Shown here: one piece after another, positions 38,139 through 47,868 of the stretch
How positions within the stretch are numbered: position 1 is the stretch's first letter
How the letters are laid out: each line of letters begins with the position of its first letter
NCBI RefSeq assembly: GCF_014205765.1
Contig: NZ_JACIIZ010000002.1
Span: 1-64,000 of the forward strand
Origin: Nitrospirillum iridis
Lineage (GTDB): Bacteria; Pseudomonadota; Alphaproteobacteria; Azospirillales; Azospirillaceae
DNA: 64,000 nucleotides
Reading direction: 5' to 3'
Notes under the pieces: generated by a model
Databases searched by the model: none
Seen by the model: only the letters and a program-made list of their open reading frames with translations
Told to the model about the DNA's origin: nothing
Made by a program: the position numbers and the translations under genes

Positions 38139-38213
38139 ATGCGATACGGACTATTATGGCTGTTGGGGGTTCCGCTGCCCGTCCTGATCATCATCTATCT
38201 GGTGTTTCATTGA
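38139..38213 (+). CDS. 24-residue single-helix membrane miniprotein
   Basis: A very short frame encoding one hydrophobic helix (MRYGLLWLLGVPLPVLIIIY plus LVFH), with a strong ribosome-binding site GAGGAGG at 38124-38130, 8 bp before the ATG. The near-uniform hydrophobic content and ideal Shine-Dalgarno argue for translation. Function is unknown; single-helix miniproteins often bind larger membrane proteins or respond to envelope stress. Confidence 0.65.
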   Translation: MRYGLLWLLGVPLPVLIIIYLVFH

Positions 38214-38311
38214 CCTCTTGAGCATCCAGGGCGGATCGCCGGATGGCGCTGCCGCCTTGGGGCCGTGACCCCGCCGTTTCACGCCAGGCGCGTCACGTTT
38301 TCGGAAACACG

Positions 38312-38347
38312 AAAAAGGGCCGCGCCCGGTCTCCCGGGGCGGCCCTT
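38312..38347 (-). terminator. Intrinsic terminator of grxD
   Basis: A 9-bp stem (AAGGGCCGC / GCGGCCCTT) is followed on the minus strand by a T-run (AAAAA at 38312-38316), 22 bp after the glutaredoxin stop codon. Confidence 0.88.
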
Positions 38348-38369
38348 CGTCAATCCGGATGCCGGATGC

Positions 38370-38708
38370 TTACGCGGCGGCCTGGGCGGCGACGCCCTTT
38401 TCGGCCAGCAACTGCACCAGTTCACCCGACTCATACATGTCGCGGATGATGTCGCAGCCGCCGACGAACTCACCCTTCACATACAGCTGCGGGATGGTCG
38501 GCCAGTTGGTGAATTCCTTGATGCCCTGGCGCAAGGCCGGGTCGACCAGGATGTCGATGCCCTTGAACTTCACGCCCAGGTGGCTCAGCACCTGCACGAC
38601 GGCGGCGGAGAAGCCGCACTGCGGGAAAACGGGGGTGCCCTTCATATAGAGCACGACGTCGTTCTCGGTGATGTCGCGGCGGATGCGCTCTTCGACGGTC
38701 TTGTCCAT
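38370..38708 (-). CDS. grxD: Monothiol glutaredoxin (Grx4 family)
   Basis: A 112-residue glutaredoxin with the monothiol active site CGFS (FPQCGFSAAVVQ), the WPTIPQLYVKGEFVGGCDI glutathione-binding region and normal length for Grx4/GrxD. These proteins carry and deliver [2Fe-2S] clusters, often as a heterodimer with BolA, whose gene lies 216 bp upstream on the same strand. ATG 38708 gives the family-typical start; an in-frame ATG at 38732 is less likely. A clear intrinsic terminator follows. Confidence 0.96.
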   Translation of the reverse strand: MDKTVEERIRRDITENDVVLYMKGTPVFPQCGFSAAVVQVLSHLGVKFKGIDILVDPALRQGIKEFTNWPTIPQLYVKGEFVGGCDIIRDMYESGELVQLLAEKGVAAQAAA

Positions 38709-38924
38709 GTACGATCGATCCTCTGGTGCCATGCCACGCCCGTGGGGGCGGTGGCCAGCGGTCTAACCCAAACCGGGCAAGTCTGCCGCCCGGTGTCGCC
38801 GGTGTCCATGGTAGCGCTCGCGGCGAACCAGTTCACTCAACAACTTTCACCCGCCATAAATGAGCGCGCGCCGTCCGTCTGTCCAGAGGGAATAGCCGGC
38901 GCACCGCTCCGCAAAGTTCGCGGA

Positions 38925-39161
38925 TCAGTCCTGCGTGGCCGCCGTGGTCAACGCCAGCGCGTGAAGTTCGTTGCCCATCCGGCCACCCAGGGCCGCATAC
39001 ACCATCTGGTGCTGGGCCACCCGGCTCTTGCCCTTGAAGGCCGCCGCGGTGACATAGGCGGCGTAGTGGTCGCCATCGCCCCGCAGATCCTCGATACGCA
39101 CATCGGCGCCGGGGATGCCGTCCCGGATCAGGCGCTCGATTTCCACCGCGTCCATGGCCAT
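38925..39161 (-). CDS. BolA-family protein
   Basis: A 78-residue BolA-fold protein: an N-terminal helix (VEIERLIRDGIPGADVRIED), the GDGDHYAAYVTAAAFKGKSRV strand-helix unit and the conserved RVAQHQMVYAALG segment with the conserved His. BolA proteins partner CGFS glutaredoxins in iron-sulfur handling. Its position between purL and grxD is a familiar alphaproteobacterial arrangement. AGGAA lies upstream of the ATG. Confidence 0.94.
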   Translation of the reverse strand: MAMDAVEIERLIRDGIPGADVRIEDLRGDGDHYAAYVTAAAFKGKSRVAQHQMVYAALGGRMGNELHALALTTAATQD

Positions 39162-39265
39162 TTTGCTGTTCCTTTCAGTGTTTCCTCAGTCGCTGGGCGC
39201 CCGAGGTCGCAGGCTACGACGGCATGAGTTTCCCCACGCCGTCGCTTGTCGCGCAAGTGCCCGTG

Positions 39266-41491
39266 TCAGGCGGCGTCGCCAGCCATGTAGCCGGGCAGCC
39301 AGCCTTCGTGCACCGTGCGCAGGTCGGCCAGCGCCAGGGCGCCGCCGCCCAGGCCCGTCAAGGCGTCGCCGCCCACGGTGCCCAAGGGCGTGACCGGTAC
39401 ACCGGCGGCGGTGGCGGCGTCGGTGACGGCCGCCACATCGGCCGCCGCGACGGTGACCAGATAGCGTCCCTGGTCCTCGCCGAACAGCAGGCCGGCGTCC
39501 GCACCATCCAGGCCAGTCAGGGCCACACCGTGCTTGCCGCGCAGCGCCATTTCCGCCAGGCCCACGGCCAGGCCGCCGTCGGCCAGGTCATGGCAGGCGG
39601 TCAGCCGGCGACCCTCGATCAGGCCCCGCACCAGGTCGCCGGCGCGGCGCTCGGCCGCCAGGTCCACGGGCGGTGGGGCGCCTTCCTCACGGCCGTGCAC
39701 CTCACGCAGGTACAAGGACTGGCCGACATGGCCCTTGGTGTCGCCGAACAGCAGGACAACGTCGCCGGCGTTCTTGAAGCCGCTGCCGATGGCGAGCGTG
39801 CTGTCCTTCAGCAGGCCCACGCCGCCGATGGCGGGGGTGGGCAGGATGCCTTCGCCGTTGGTCTCGTTGTACAGGCTGACGTTGCCCGACACGACGGGGA
39901 AGTCCAGCACGCGGCAGGCGTCCGCCATGCCCTCGATGCAGCCGGCGAACTGCCCCATGATCCGGGGCTTCTCCGGGTTGCCGAAGTTCATGTTGTCAGT
40001 GATGGCCAGGGGCAGGGCGCCGACGGTGATCAGGTTGCGGTAGGCTTCCGCCACCGCCTGGGCGCCACCGCGCACCGGATCGGCATGGCAGTAGCGCGGG
40101 GTGCAGTCGGTGGTCATGGCCAGCGCCTTGGGCGTGCCGTGCACCCGCACCAGGGCGGCATCGCCCCCCGGGCCGATGACGGTGTCCGCACCCACCTGGC
40201 TGTCGTACTGCTCCCAAATCCAGCGGCGGGAGGCCAGGTCGGGCGTGCCCATCAGGGCCAGCAGGGTGTCGCGCGCCGACGCCTTCAGCGGCGCTTCCGA
40301 CGCGGCGATCTCGGCCTGCGGTGGGGTCGGTTCCGTGGGGCGGTGGTACAGCGGCGCTTTGTCGAACAGGGGCGCCAGTTCCACGTCGCACCAGGTCGCC
40401 CCGTGCATGCGGATGACCATGCGGCCATTGTCCGTCAGCTTGCCGATGACGGCGAAGTCCAGTTCCCACTTGTCGAAGATGCGCTTGGCCTCTTCCTCGC
40501 GGCCGGGCTCCAGGATCATCAGCATGCGTTCCTGGCTTTCCGACAGCATGATCTCATACGGGGTCATGCCGGCTTCGCGCTGGGGAACGGCGTCCAGGTC
40601 CAGGTCGATGCCCAGGCCGCCCTTGCCCGCCATCTCGACGGAGGAGGAGGTGAGGCCGGCGGCCCCCATGTCCTGGATGGCGACGATGGCGTCGGTGGCC
40701 ATCAGTTCCAGGCAGGCTTCAATCAGCAGCTTCTCGGTGAAGGGGTCGCCCACCTGCACCGTCGGGCGCTTGGCCTCGCTGTCCTCGGTGAACTCGGCCG
40801 ACGACATGGTGGCGCCGTGGATGCCGTCGCGGCCGGTCTTCGACCCCACGTACACCACGGGCTTACCCACGCCCGCCGCCTTGGAATAGAAAATCTTGTC
40901 GGTCTGGGCCACGCCCACGGTCATGGCGTTGACCAGGCAGTTGCCGTTGTAGGCCTTGTGGAAATTGGTCTCGCCGCCGACGGTGGGCACGCCCACGCAG
41001 TTGCCGTAGCCGCCGATGCCGGCCACCACGCCCGCCACCAGGTGGCGGGTCTTGGGGTTGGACGGTTCGCCGAAGCGGAGCGCGTTCAGGTTGGCCACAG
41101 GGCGGGCGCCCATGGTGAAGACGTCGCGCAGGATGCCGCCCACGCCGGTCGCCGCACCCTGGTAGGGCTCGATGAAGCTGGGGTGGTTGTGGCTTTCCAT
41201 CTTGAAGATGGCGGCCTGGCCGTCGCCGATATCGATGACGCCGGCGTTCTCACCGGGGCCGCAGATGACCCAGGGCGCCGTCGTCGGCAGCTGCTTCAGC
41301 CACACGCGCGAGGATTTGTAGGAGCAATGCTCCGACCACATGACGGAATAGATGCCCAGCTCCGTCAGGGTGGGCGTGCGGCCCACGCTTTCCAGCATGC
41401 TGGCGTATTCGTCGGGCTTCAGGCCATGCTCGGCCGCCAGCTGGGCGGTGACGACGGGTTCCTTGTCGGGGCTATGGGTGGTCTTGCTCAC
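39266..41491 (-). CDS. purL: Phosphoribosylformylglycinamidine synthase subunit PurL
   Basis: A 741-residue ATP-dependent subunit of FGAM synthase, the fourth step of purine synthesis (FGAR plus glutamine to FGAM). The short type works with separate PurQ and PurS. Family motifs include [11 protein letters not shown] near the N-terminus, [25 protein letters not shown] and [14 protein letters not shown]. Its start overlaps the purQ stop by 4 bp, indicating coupled translation. Length and motifs are intact. Confidence 0.97.
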   Translation of the reverse strand: MSKTTHSPDKEPVVTAQLAAEHGLKPDEYASMLESVGRTPTLTELGIYSVMWSEHCSYKSSRVWLKQLPTTAPWVICGPGENAGVIDIGDGQAAIFKMESHNHPSFIEPYQGAATGVGGILRDVFTMGARPVANLNALRFGEPSNPKTRHLVAGVVAGIGGYGNCVGVPTVGGETNFHKAYNGNCLVNAMTVGVAQTDKIFYSKAAGVGKPVVYVGSKTGRDGIHGATMSSAEFTEDSEAKRPTVQVGDPFTEKLLIEACLELMATDAIVAIQDMGAAGLTSSSVEMAGKGGLGIDLDLDAVPQREAGMTPYEIMLSESQERMLMILEPGREEEAKRIFDKWELDFAVIGKLTDNGRMVIRMHGATWCDVELAPLFDKAPLYHRPTEPTPPQAEIAASEAPLKASARDTLLALMGTPDLASRRWIWEQYDSQVGADTVIGPGGDAALVRVHGTPKALAMTTDCTPRYCHADPVRGGAQAVAEAYRNLITVGALPLAITDNMNFGNPEKPRIMGQFAGCIEGMADACRVLDFPVVSGNVSLYNETNGEGILPTPAIGGVGLLKDSTLAIGSGFKNAGDVVLLFGDTKGHVGQSLYLREVHGREEGAPPPVDLAAERRAGDLVRGLIEGRRLTACHDLADGGLAVGLAEMALRGKHGVALTGLDGADAGLLFGEDQGRYLVTVAAADVAAVTDAATAAGVPVTPLGTVGGDALTGLGGGALALADLRTVHEGWLPGYMAGDAA

Positions 41492-42177
41492 GACAGGCTC
41501 TCCAGCAGGCTGGTAAACAGGGCGCGGCCATCGGTGTTGCCGTGCTGCGGGTCAAAGGCGCGCTCGGGGTGGGGCATCATGCCCAGCACGGTGCGCGTCT
41601 CGTTGAAGATGCCGGCGATGTTGTTGGTGGCGCCGTTGGGGTTGCCGGCCGCGTTCACCACGCCGTCGGCGTCGGTGTAGCGGAAGGCCACGCGGCCTTC
41701 GCCTTCCAGGCGCTTCAGCGTTTCCTCATCCGCGACGTAGTTGCCCTCGCCATGGCCCACCGGGATGCCGATGTGCTGGCCCAGGGTGTAGTTCCTGGTG
41801 AAGGCGCTGTCGGTGTTCTCCACCTTCAGGTCCACCGTCTTGCAGATGTACTTCAGCGACTGGTTGCGGATCAGCGCGCCGGGCAGCAGCCCCGCCTCCG
41901 TCAGGATCTGGAAGCCGTTGCAGACGCCGATGACCTTGACGCCCTTGGCGGCCCGCTCCTTCACCACCCGCATGACGGGGGAGTTGGCGGCCATGGCGCC
42001 GCAGCGCAGATAGTCGCCGTAGGAGAAGCCGCCGGGAACGGCGATGACGTCGACCTCGGGCAGGTCGGTGTCGCGGTGCCAGGCGTGAAAGGTCTTGTGG
42101 CCGGAAACCTGTTCCAGGGCCACGGCGATGTCCCGTTCACAGTTGGAACCGGGAAAGACGATGACGGCGGACTTCAT
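41488..42177 (-). CDS. purQ: Phosphoribosylformylglycinamidine synthase glutaminase subunit PurQ
   Basis: A 229-residue class I glutamine amidotransferase that supplies ammonia to PurL. The nucleophile Cys is in GVCNGFQIL and the His/Glu pair lies towards the C-terminus. The N-terminus [15 protein letters not shown] is diagnostic. ATG 42177 starts at this conserved segment; the open frame upstream is not conserved. The small partner gene purS, often directly upstream, is absent here; a divergent SOS-type gene lies there instead, so purS must be elsewhere. Confidence 0.96.
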   Translation of the reverse strand: MKSAVIVFPGSNCERDIAVALEQVSGHKTFHAWHRDTDLPEVDVIAVPGGFSYGDYLRCGAMAANSPVMRVVKERAAKGVKVIGVCNGFQILTEAGLLPGALIRNQSLKYICKTVDLKVENTDSAFTRNYTLGQHIGIPVGHGEGNYVADEETLKRLEGEGRVAFRYTDADGVVNAAGNPNGATNNIAGIFNETRTVLGMMPHPERAFDPQHGNTDGRALFTSLLESLS

Positions 42178-42370
42178 GGGCCGCAAATCCAATCGTTGGA
42201 GGCCGGGAGAGGCGGGATGCGCGCCAATTTTGGCCGGCAGCGCACCCGTCACCTTGCGTGCCGGAAGCTAGCCGCCATGCCCGCCGATTGCAAGGTGCGG
42301 GGGGCGAAGGGCAACCCCGCGCGGATGGGGGGGCGGTGAATGCGGATCCTGCTCGCCGTTCGTGCCCAGG

Positions 42371-42399
42371 TTGACTGGAACAAAAAGGGAACATATAGT
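42371..42399 (+). promoter_or_regulatory. Promoter with an embedded LexA (SOS) box
   Basis: TTGACT (42371-42376), a 17-bp spacer and TATAGT (42394-42399) form a near-ideal sigma-70 promoter. The spacer contains GAAC-N7-GAAC at 42378-42392 (reverse complement GTTC-N7-GTTC), the alphaproteobacterial LexA box. Repressor bound there would sit between -35 and -10 and block transcription until DNA damage. Confidence 0.85.
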
Positions 42400-42426
42400 G
42401 CTATTCCATCAACCTGGAGAATGAAC

Positions 42427-42672
42427 ATGGATGGTTGGCAGCGTCGATACCGTCTGAGCAACGGGCCGGGTGGCCTGGGCGTCACTTGTACGGCGGAAGG
42501 TTTGGCCTTGGCCGGTGTGCCTCTGCTGGCCAAGGGCGCCAGCGGTTTCCAGGTCCGATCTGCGGAGGAGGTCGCGGTGCTGCTGGAACGGGCCTATGGG
42601 CGCGCGGAATTGAATGCCGCCGTGCTGCTGTCCGGTTTCGGCAAGATCGCTATATGGCTTCGCCTATTATGA
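42427..42672 (+). CDS. Small hypothetical protein under SOS-type control
   Basis: An 81-residue protein. The first 60 residues look well ordered (WQRRYRLSNGPGGLGVTC, then AGVPLLAKGASGFQV and EEVAVLLERAYG), but the end is abrupt (KIAIWLRLL). Shifting one frame near 42645 reads on for about 20 residues, so a small C-terminal frameshift or truncation is possible. GGAG lies 8 bp before ATG 42427. It is driven by a strong promoter with a LexA box. I do not recognise a family with certainty. SOS-controlled small proteins are often division inhibitors or mutagenesis helpers; that is only a possibility here. Confidence 0.7.
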   Translation: MDGWQRRYRLSNGPGGLGVTCTAEGLALAGVPLLAKGASGFQVRSAEEVAVLLERAYGRAELNAAVLLSGFGKIAIWLRLL

Positions 42673-42807
42673 GGGAAGCGGTGGCCTGTTTCGCCGGGTC
42701 TATCCATAGGCTGGTGCGCGGGAGTGGTGCTCGTTGCATCGCTCCCTAACCGAGATCTGCGCCGATGAATGCTGGCTTGGATAGGGGCGCACTTGCGAGG
42801 TGATGAA

Positions 42808-43197
42808 ATGCCACTCCGTAAAAAGATGAAGAATAACATCAGGTTGGCATTATTATTGATTTCTGTGCCTTTGATTTTTACATTTAATAATTCTAAAAAC
42901 AAAGAAGATTCATTGCCATTGCCCGTAATCACGCCGCGCGCGCTCTGGGTCGCCCAAAACGCTGTTGAGGCGGAAGAGAGGATCAGGCAAGGCGATTTCA
43001 AATCAGCGAATGTTCTGCTTAAGCAGGCTCTAAAAGCTCTCGGTGCGTGCTGGAAGCCTGGTGTATTTGACGATACTGATCAGAGGATGGCTGTTGCCGA
43101 GGCTGACGAGGATGACGGCAACCTGGAAAACGCCGCGGTCAACAGATATGCCGTGCTTAGAATTCGCATGAATTCGTGCCCCCAAACATTCCCGTGA
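42808..43197 (+). CDS. AT-rich hypothetical protein with an N-terminal membrane or signal helix
   Basis: A 129-residue protein: a basic start (MPLRKKMKNNIRL), a hydrophobic segment (ALLLISVPLIFTF), then a soluble part with an AVEAEERIRQGDFKSANVLLKQAL helix pair resembling one TPR-like unit. Two Cys occur late. Its first half is clearly more AT-rich than flanking genes, suggesting transfer. GAGG precedes the ATG at 42808. No family is recognised. Confidence 0.6.
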   Translation: MPLRKKMKNNIRLALLLISVPLIFTFNNSKNKEDSLPLPVITPRALWVAQNAVEAEERIRQGDFKSANVLLKQALKALGACWKPGVFDDTDQRMAVAEADEDDGNLENAAVNRYAVLRIRMNSCPQTFP

Positions 43198-43379
43198 TCG
43201 TCGCCTTTCCCGTCGCGTCGGTGCGCCGGGGTGTGGCGATCTCGTCTCCAGCGGCCCAATGACGGTGCCGTCCCTTGATGGCGGCCTTGACCCAGGTCAT
43301 GGCCGCGCGGCGGCGGCGGTGGTCCCATGCCGCCAGCCGGCCTCGTCAATCGCGCCGGCCCCCCATGGAGGACGACGCC

Positions 43380-44771
43380 ATGCCTTACGCGACCACCAAC
43401 CCCTATACCGGCGAAGTGCTGAAGACCTTTCCCGACGCCACCGACGCGGAGGTGGACAGCGCCGTCGCGGACGCCCACGCCGCTTTCCTGGCCTGGCGGG
43501 AGACGTCCTTCGCCCATCGCGCCGGCATCATGCGCAAGGCGGCCGACATCCTGCGCGCCGAGGTGGACGCCTACGCCCGGCTGCTGACGCTGGAGATGGG
43601 CAAGCTGTACACCGAGGCGAAAGCGGAAGTGGAACTGTCCGCCCGCATCTTCGAATATTACGCCGACAAGGCGGAGGCGCTGCTGGCGCCGGAGAAGCTG
43701 CCGGTGGCCGACCCGGCGGAGGGCGAGGCCGTGCTGGTGTGCGAGCCGCTGGGCGTGCTGCTGGCCATCGAGCCGTGGAACTTCCCCTATTACCAGATCG
43801 CCCGCATCATCGCGCCGCAACTGTCGGCCGGGAACACCATGCTGCTGAAGCACGCCTCCAACGTGCCGCAGAGTGCCGCGGCGTTCGAGACGCTGATGCG
43901 CCAGGCGGGCCTGCCCGACGGCGCCTTCACCAACCTGTACGCCACCCGCCACCAGATCGAGCGCATCCTGAACGATCCGCGCGTCCACGGTGTCGCGCTG
44001 ACCGGGTCGGAGGCGGCGGGTGCGGTGATCGCGGCCCAGGCGGGCAAGGCCCTGAAGAAGTCCACCATGGAACTGGGCGGCGCCGACGCCTTCGTCGTGC
44101 TGGCCGACGCCGATCTGGAGAAGACCGTCAAGTGGGCGGTGTTCGGCCGGCACTGGAACGGCGGCCAGGTCTGCGTCTCCTCCAAGCGCATGATCATCGT
44201 CGATGAGGTCTACGACCAGTTCCTGGACCGCTATCTGGCCGGGGTGGCGGCCCTGAAGGCCGGCGATCCCTTCGATGCCGAAACGACCCTGGCGCCCCTG
44301 TCCTCGCAAGGGGCCGCCGACGAGGTGAGGCAGAAAATCCGCGAGGCGGTGGCCCAGGGCGCCAAGGCGGTCGAGGTAGGGCCCGGGGTTCCCAACCAGG
44401 GCGCCTTCGTCCAGCCCACCATCCTGACGGAGCTGGCGGAGGACAACCCCGCCCGCTACTGGGAATTCTTCGGCCCCGTCTCCATGCTGTTCCGCGCCAG
44501 GGATGAGGACGACGCCGTGCGCATCGCCAACGACTCCCCCTTCGGCCTGGGCGGCTCCGTCTTCACCCGCGACACCCAGCGCGGGGCGGCGGTGGCGGCC
44601 CGCATCTCCACCGGCATGGTCTTCGTCAACCACCCGACGATGGTGAAGGCCGACCTGCCGTTCGGCGGCATCCGCCGCTCCGGCTATGGCCGGGAACTGC
44701 TGGGCCTGGGCATCAAGGAGTTCGTGAACCACAAGCTGATCGACGTCGTCGACATCGACGCGCCGTTCTGA
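43380..44771 (+). CDS. NAD(P)-dependent succinate-semialdehyde dehydrogenase-like aldehyde dehydrogenase
   Basis: A 463-residue aldehyde dehydrogenase. It shows EPWNFPYYQIAR, cofactor-binding MLLKHASNVPQ, the TGSEAAG turn, catalytic Glu in MELGGADAF and catalytic Cys in GQVCVSSKR. Overall it best resembles succinate-semialdehyde dehydrogenases of the GabD/Sad type, which finish 4-aminobutyrate breakdown. GGAGG 8 bp upstream picks ATG 43380; an open frame to 43275 is upstream extension. No GABA aminotransferase is adjacent. Confidence 0.9.
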   Translation: MPYATTNPYTGEVLKTFPDATDAEVDSAVADAHAAFLAWRETSFAHRAGIMRKAADILRAEVDAYARLLTLEMGKLYTEAKAEVELSARIFEYYADKAEALLAPEKLPVADPAEGEAVLVCEPLGVLLAIEPWNFPYYQIARIIAPQLSAGNTMLLKHASNVPQSAAAFETLMRQAGLPDGAFTNLYATRHQIERILNDPRVHGVALTGSEAAGAVIAAQAGKALKKSTMELGGADAFVVLADADLEKTVKWAVFGRHWNGGQVCVSSKRMIIVDEVYDQFLDRYLAGVAALKAGDPFDAETTLAPLSSQGAADEVRQKIREAVAQGAKAVEVGPGVPNQGAFVQPTILTELAEDNPARYWEFFGPVSMLFRARDEDDAVRIANDSPFGLGGSVFTRDTQRGAAVAARISTGMVFVNHPTMVKADLPFGGIRRSGYGRELLGLGIKEFVNHKLIDVVDIDAPF

Positions 44772-44837
44772 GCGGGGGCGACGCCCTGGCGCGGGGACCT
44801 TTCCGTGTCAGGGTGTGCGCCATGTCCCGCCTCGGCG

Positions 44838-47384
44838 TCAGGCCGGGCCCACGCTGGGCACCGGCATCGCCATGTCCAGCGTCAATTCCACCGTCGCCGC
44901 CTTCAGCCCCACCGCCGAGGCGGTGACGCGCACGTGGGCGGCTTGGCGGCCCGTCTGCACGATGGCGCCGCACAGGCCCTTGAAGGCCTTGCGATACGGG
45001 GCGTGGTCGGGTTCCAGGCTGGTGGGGTCGCCGTTGCCCACGCCGATCAGGCGGGCGGCGGGGCCATCGATGGTGAAGGTCACCAGGCTGTCGGCGTCGG
45101 GCACCAGGCGGCCCTTGGCGTCGACCACGCTGACCGTCAGCACGGCCACGTCGTCGCCGTCGGCGGCGAGTTTCAGGCGGTCGGCGGTCAGGGTCAGGGC
45201 GTGGGCCGGGCCGGCGGTCTCGCGCCGGTCGGTCAGGACGCGGCGGCCGTCCTTGTAGCCGTGGGCCTCGATCACGCCCGGCTGGTAGGGTACCTGCCAT
45301 TCCAGGTGGCGGTTGCGCGTGACATCCTTGCGGCCGAGGCTTCGGCCGTTCACGAACAACTCCACCGCGTCCAGGTTGCTGTGGCACCACACGGCGATGT
45401 CCTGGCCCTCCCGCCCCGGCCAGGTCCAGTGGGGGAACAGGTGCAGGTGCGGCGTCTCCGGCCGCCACCAGGACCGGTAGTAGTGATAGTTGTCCTTGGG
45501 CAAGCCGCAGAGGTCCAGGATGCCGAAGTTGGACACGGTGTTGGGCCAGCCGATGAAGGGTGTGGGCTCGCCGCGATAGTCGAAGCCCGTCCAGACGAAG
45601 CCGCCCGAGAGGTAGGGCCGGCTGTCGTAGAAGGTCCACCACGCTTCCGCCGTGCTGGCCCACTTGGGGTATTCGCTGTCGTAGGCGGGGACGTAGCGCT
45701 TCTCGTCATCATGGGCGTAGACGCCGCGGGTGCAGACGGTGCTGGCCGTTTCCGTGCCGATCATCGGCTGGTTGGGGAAGCGGGCGTGGAAGGCGTCGAT
45801 CTCATCCAGGTAGTAGTTGAAGCCCATGACGTCCAGCACCGGGCTGGCGCCCTGGCCGAACTTGCCGTTGAAGGCCTCCGTCACCGGGCGGGTGCCGTCC
45901 AGGCGATACACCGCGCGCTTCAAGCTGGCGGCGATGCGCGCACCCTGTTCCGTGCCGCGGTGGATTTCCTCGTTGCCGATGCTCCACAGGAAGACGGAGG
46001 GGCGGTTGCGGTCGCGCTTCACCATGCGCTCCAGCTGGCTCATGCCCTCCGGGTTGCTGGACATCTGGCGGGTTTCCTCCATCACCAGCATGCCCAGCCG
46101 GTCACAGGCGTCCAGCAGGGCGGGCGCCGGCGGGTGGTGGGTGGTGCGCCAGGCGTTGGACCCCATCTCTTTCATTCGTTCCACGCGATAGGCGTGCAGC
46201 CGGTCGGGCACGGCGAAGCCGACGCCGGCATGGTCCTGGTGGTTGCAGGTGCCCTTCACCTTCACCGGCCGGCCATTCAGGAAAAAGCCTTGGGTTGGGT
46301 CGAAGCGCAGGGTGCGGATGCCGAAGGGGGTGTGGTAGCGGTCCACCACCGCGCCGCCCACGCCGACCTCTGTCACCAGGGTGTAGAGGGCGGGCGTCTC
46401 CAGCGACCACAACACGGGTGAGGCCAGGGCGGCGGTCTGCACCACGGCACCCGTCGCCCATTCCGCCAGCGCCAATGGGGTCGCGTCCAGTTGCAGGACG
46501 GCGGCGCCATCCGGGCCCAGCACGGTGCTGCGCACCCGCACCTCGGCCGCCGGCCCCTCGTTCGCCAGTTCGGTGGTGATGGTGAGGTCGGCGCCGGTGG
46601 CCGTGACCGCGCTGCGCACGAAGGTGCCCCATTGCGGCACATGGGCCGCGGCGGTCTTCACCAGCCAGACGTGCCGGTAGAGGCCGGCGCCCTCATACGA
46701 CCAGGCCTCGCCCAGGGTGGCGTCGACGCGGATGACCAGGGTGTTGGCGCCGCCCAGGAGGACGAAGTCGGTGATATCCACGCGGAAGGGGGCGTAGCCG
46801 CTTTCGTTGGTGGCGACGATGAAGCCGTTCAGCACCACCAGGCAGTTGCGGGCGACACCGTCGAACTCCAGCGACAGGCGGCGGCCGGCGTCGTCGGCCG
46901 GCAGGGTGAAGCAGCGGCGGTACCAGCCCACGCTGGTCTCCGGAAACTGCCGGCCCAGGGGCTTGAAACCCTGGTAGGCCATGGCCTCCGCCGCGTCGTT
47001 GCCGGGCAGCCGCGCCTGGGTGAAGGGCAGGTCCACCGCCCAGTCATGCGGCAGGGTGACGGCGGCCCAATCCTTGTCGTCGAAATCGGCCTTGGCCACC
47101 GGGGCGCTGAGGTCGCCGGACTTGGCATAGGTGCTGCGGTCGGCGCCGAAGCCGAAATCCTGCAGCGGATCGGCGGCGTGGCCCAAATGGAAGCGCCAGC
47201 CGTCATTCAGGCGCAGCCGCTCGCGCGGGGCCAGGCCGGCGGGCACCGGCATGGGCGGGGAGGGCGGAGCTTGCGTGGCCGCTGCCGCCGGGGAAATCCC
47301 GGCCGCCGTCCCGCTCAAGACAGCCCCCAAGGACGGCAGCGTGGCGGCGGTGGCGAGCAGGCGGCGGCGCGTCAAATCCGGCAT
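44838..47384 (-). CDS. Tat-exported glycoside hydrolase family 2 (beta-galactosidase-like)
   Basis: An 848-residue GH2 enzyme. The N-terminus (LTRRRLLATAATLPSLGAVL) carries a twin-Arg signal. A sugar-binding jelly roll, an immunoglobulin-like domain and a TIM barrel follow. The acid/base Glu is about residue 472 (WSIGNEE) and the nucleophile Glu about 545 (MIGTETAST). Further C-terminal beta domains complete the layout. It likely releases beta-galactosyl or related sugars in the periplasm. The exact sugar is not known, and beta-glucuronidase- or mannosidase-like activities are alternatives. ATG 47384 has GGAG upstream and starts the Tat signal. Confidence 0.9.
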   Translation of the reverse strand: MPDLTRRRLLATAATLPSLGAVLSGTAAGISPAAAATQAPPSPPMPVPAGLAPRERLRLNDGWRFHLGHAADPLQDFGFGADRSTYAKSGDLSAPVAKADFDDKDWAAVTLPHDWAVDLPFTQARLPGNDAAEAMAYQGFKPLGRQFPETSVGWYRRCFTLPADDAGRRLSLEFDGVARNCLVVLNGFIVATNESGYAPFRVDITDFVLLGGANTLVIRVDATLGEAWSYEGAGLYRHVWLVKTAAAHVPQWGTFVRSAVTATGADLTITTELANEGPAAEVRVRSTVLGPDGAAVLQLDATPLALAEWATGAVVQTAALASPVLWSLETPALYTLVTEVGVGGAVVDRYHTPFGIRTLRFDPTQGFFLNGRPVKVKGTCNHQDHAGVGFAVPDRLHAYRVERMKEMGSNAWRTTHHPPAPALLDACDRLGMLVMEETRQMSSNPEGMSQLERMVKRDRNRPSVFLWSIGNEEIHRGTEQGARIAASLKRAVYRLDGTRPVTEAFNGKFGQGASPVLDVMGFNYYLDEIDAFHARFPNQPMIGTETASTVCTRGVYAHDDEKRYVPAYDSEYPKWASTAEAWWTFYDSRPYLSGGFVWTGFDYRGEPTPFIGWPNTVSNFGILDLCGLPKDNYHYYRSWWRPETPHLHLFPHWTWPGREGQDIAVWCHSNLDAVELFVNGRSLGRKDVTRNRHLEWQVPYQPGVIEAHGYKDGRRVLTDRRETAGPAHALTLTADRLKLAADGDDVAVLTVSVVDAKGRLVPDADSLVTFTIDGPAARLIGVGNGDPTSLEPDHAPYRKAFKGLCGAIVQTGRQAAHVRVTASAVGLKAATVELTLDMAMPVPSVGPA

Positions 47385-47588
47385 GGCAGGGGGCTCCAGG
47401 GGCAGTTTATTAATAGTATATATTATCCAATTTGGATCGGATGGAAGCCCTAATGGACTTTCGGGCGGATTTTCCAAGAGGGGGTTGATCGGTTGCCAGT
47501 GTCTCAGTTTGAAATCTGGATGGGGTTGACGGGTTATCGCTCGCGCGGCCGGCCTTCTGTATGCTTAGCGGAAAGCATGGAGAGGGCT

Positions 47589-47792
47589 ATGCCATACACC
47601 ATCACATTTCAGCCATTGTATCTAACTGCGGGCGTTACGCCAAAATCGGTGACCAAGAATACTGCTGCGGAGGCCTGGACTCTTGTTCAACAGCTTCATG
47701 CAAGCGATGAAAAGACCGAGATTAAAGATTCCTTGGGTCATCCGATAGAATGGCAGGAACTTCGTATTCTTGCAGAAAAAGAGGCCAACTGA
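47589..47792 (+). CDS. Small hypothetical protein
   Basis: A 67-residue soluble protein (MPYTITFQPLYLTAGVTP...) with alternating strands and a central helix (AAEAWTLVQQLHASD). GGAGAGG lies about 8 bp before the ATG at 47589. It is more AT-rich than the region average. No family is recognised. Confidence 0.6.
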   Translation: MPYTITFQPLYLTAGVTPKSVTKNTAAEAWTLVQQLHASDEKTEIKDSLGHPIEWQELRILAEKEAN

Positions 47793-47868
47793 TGCCCGAG
47801 TGACGTCAGGACCAGAGGCGCCCGGCGATGTGTTGTAACAGAGTGAAGTGAGGTTTTCTATTTTACAG

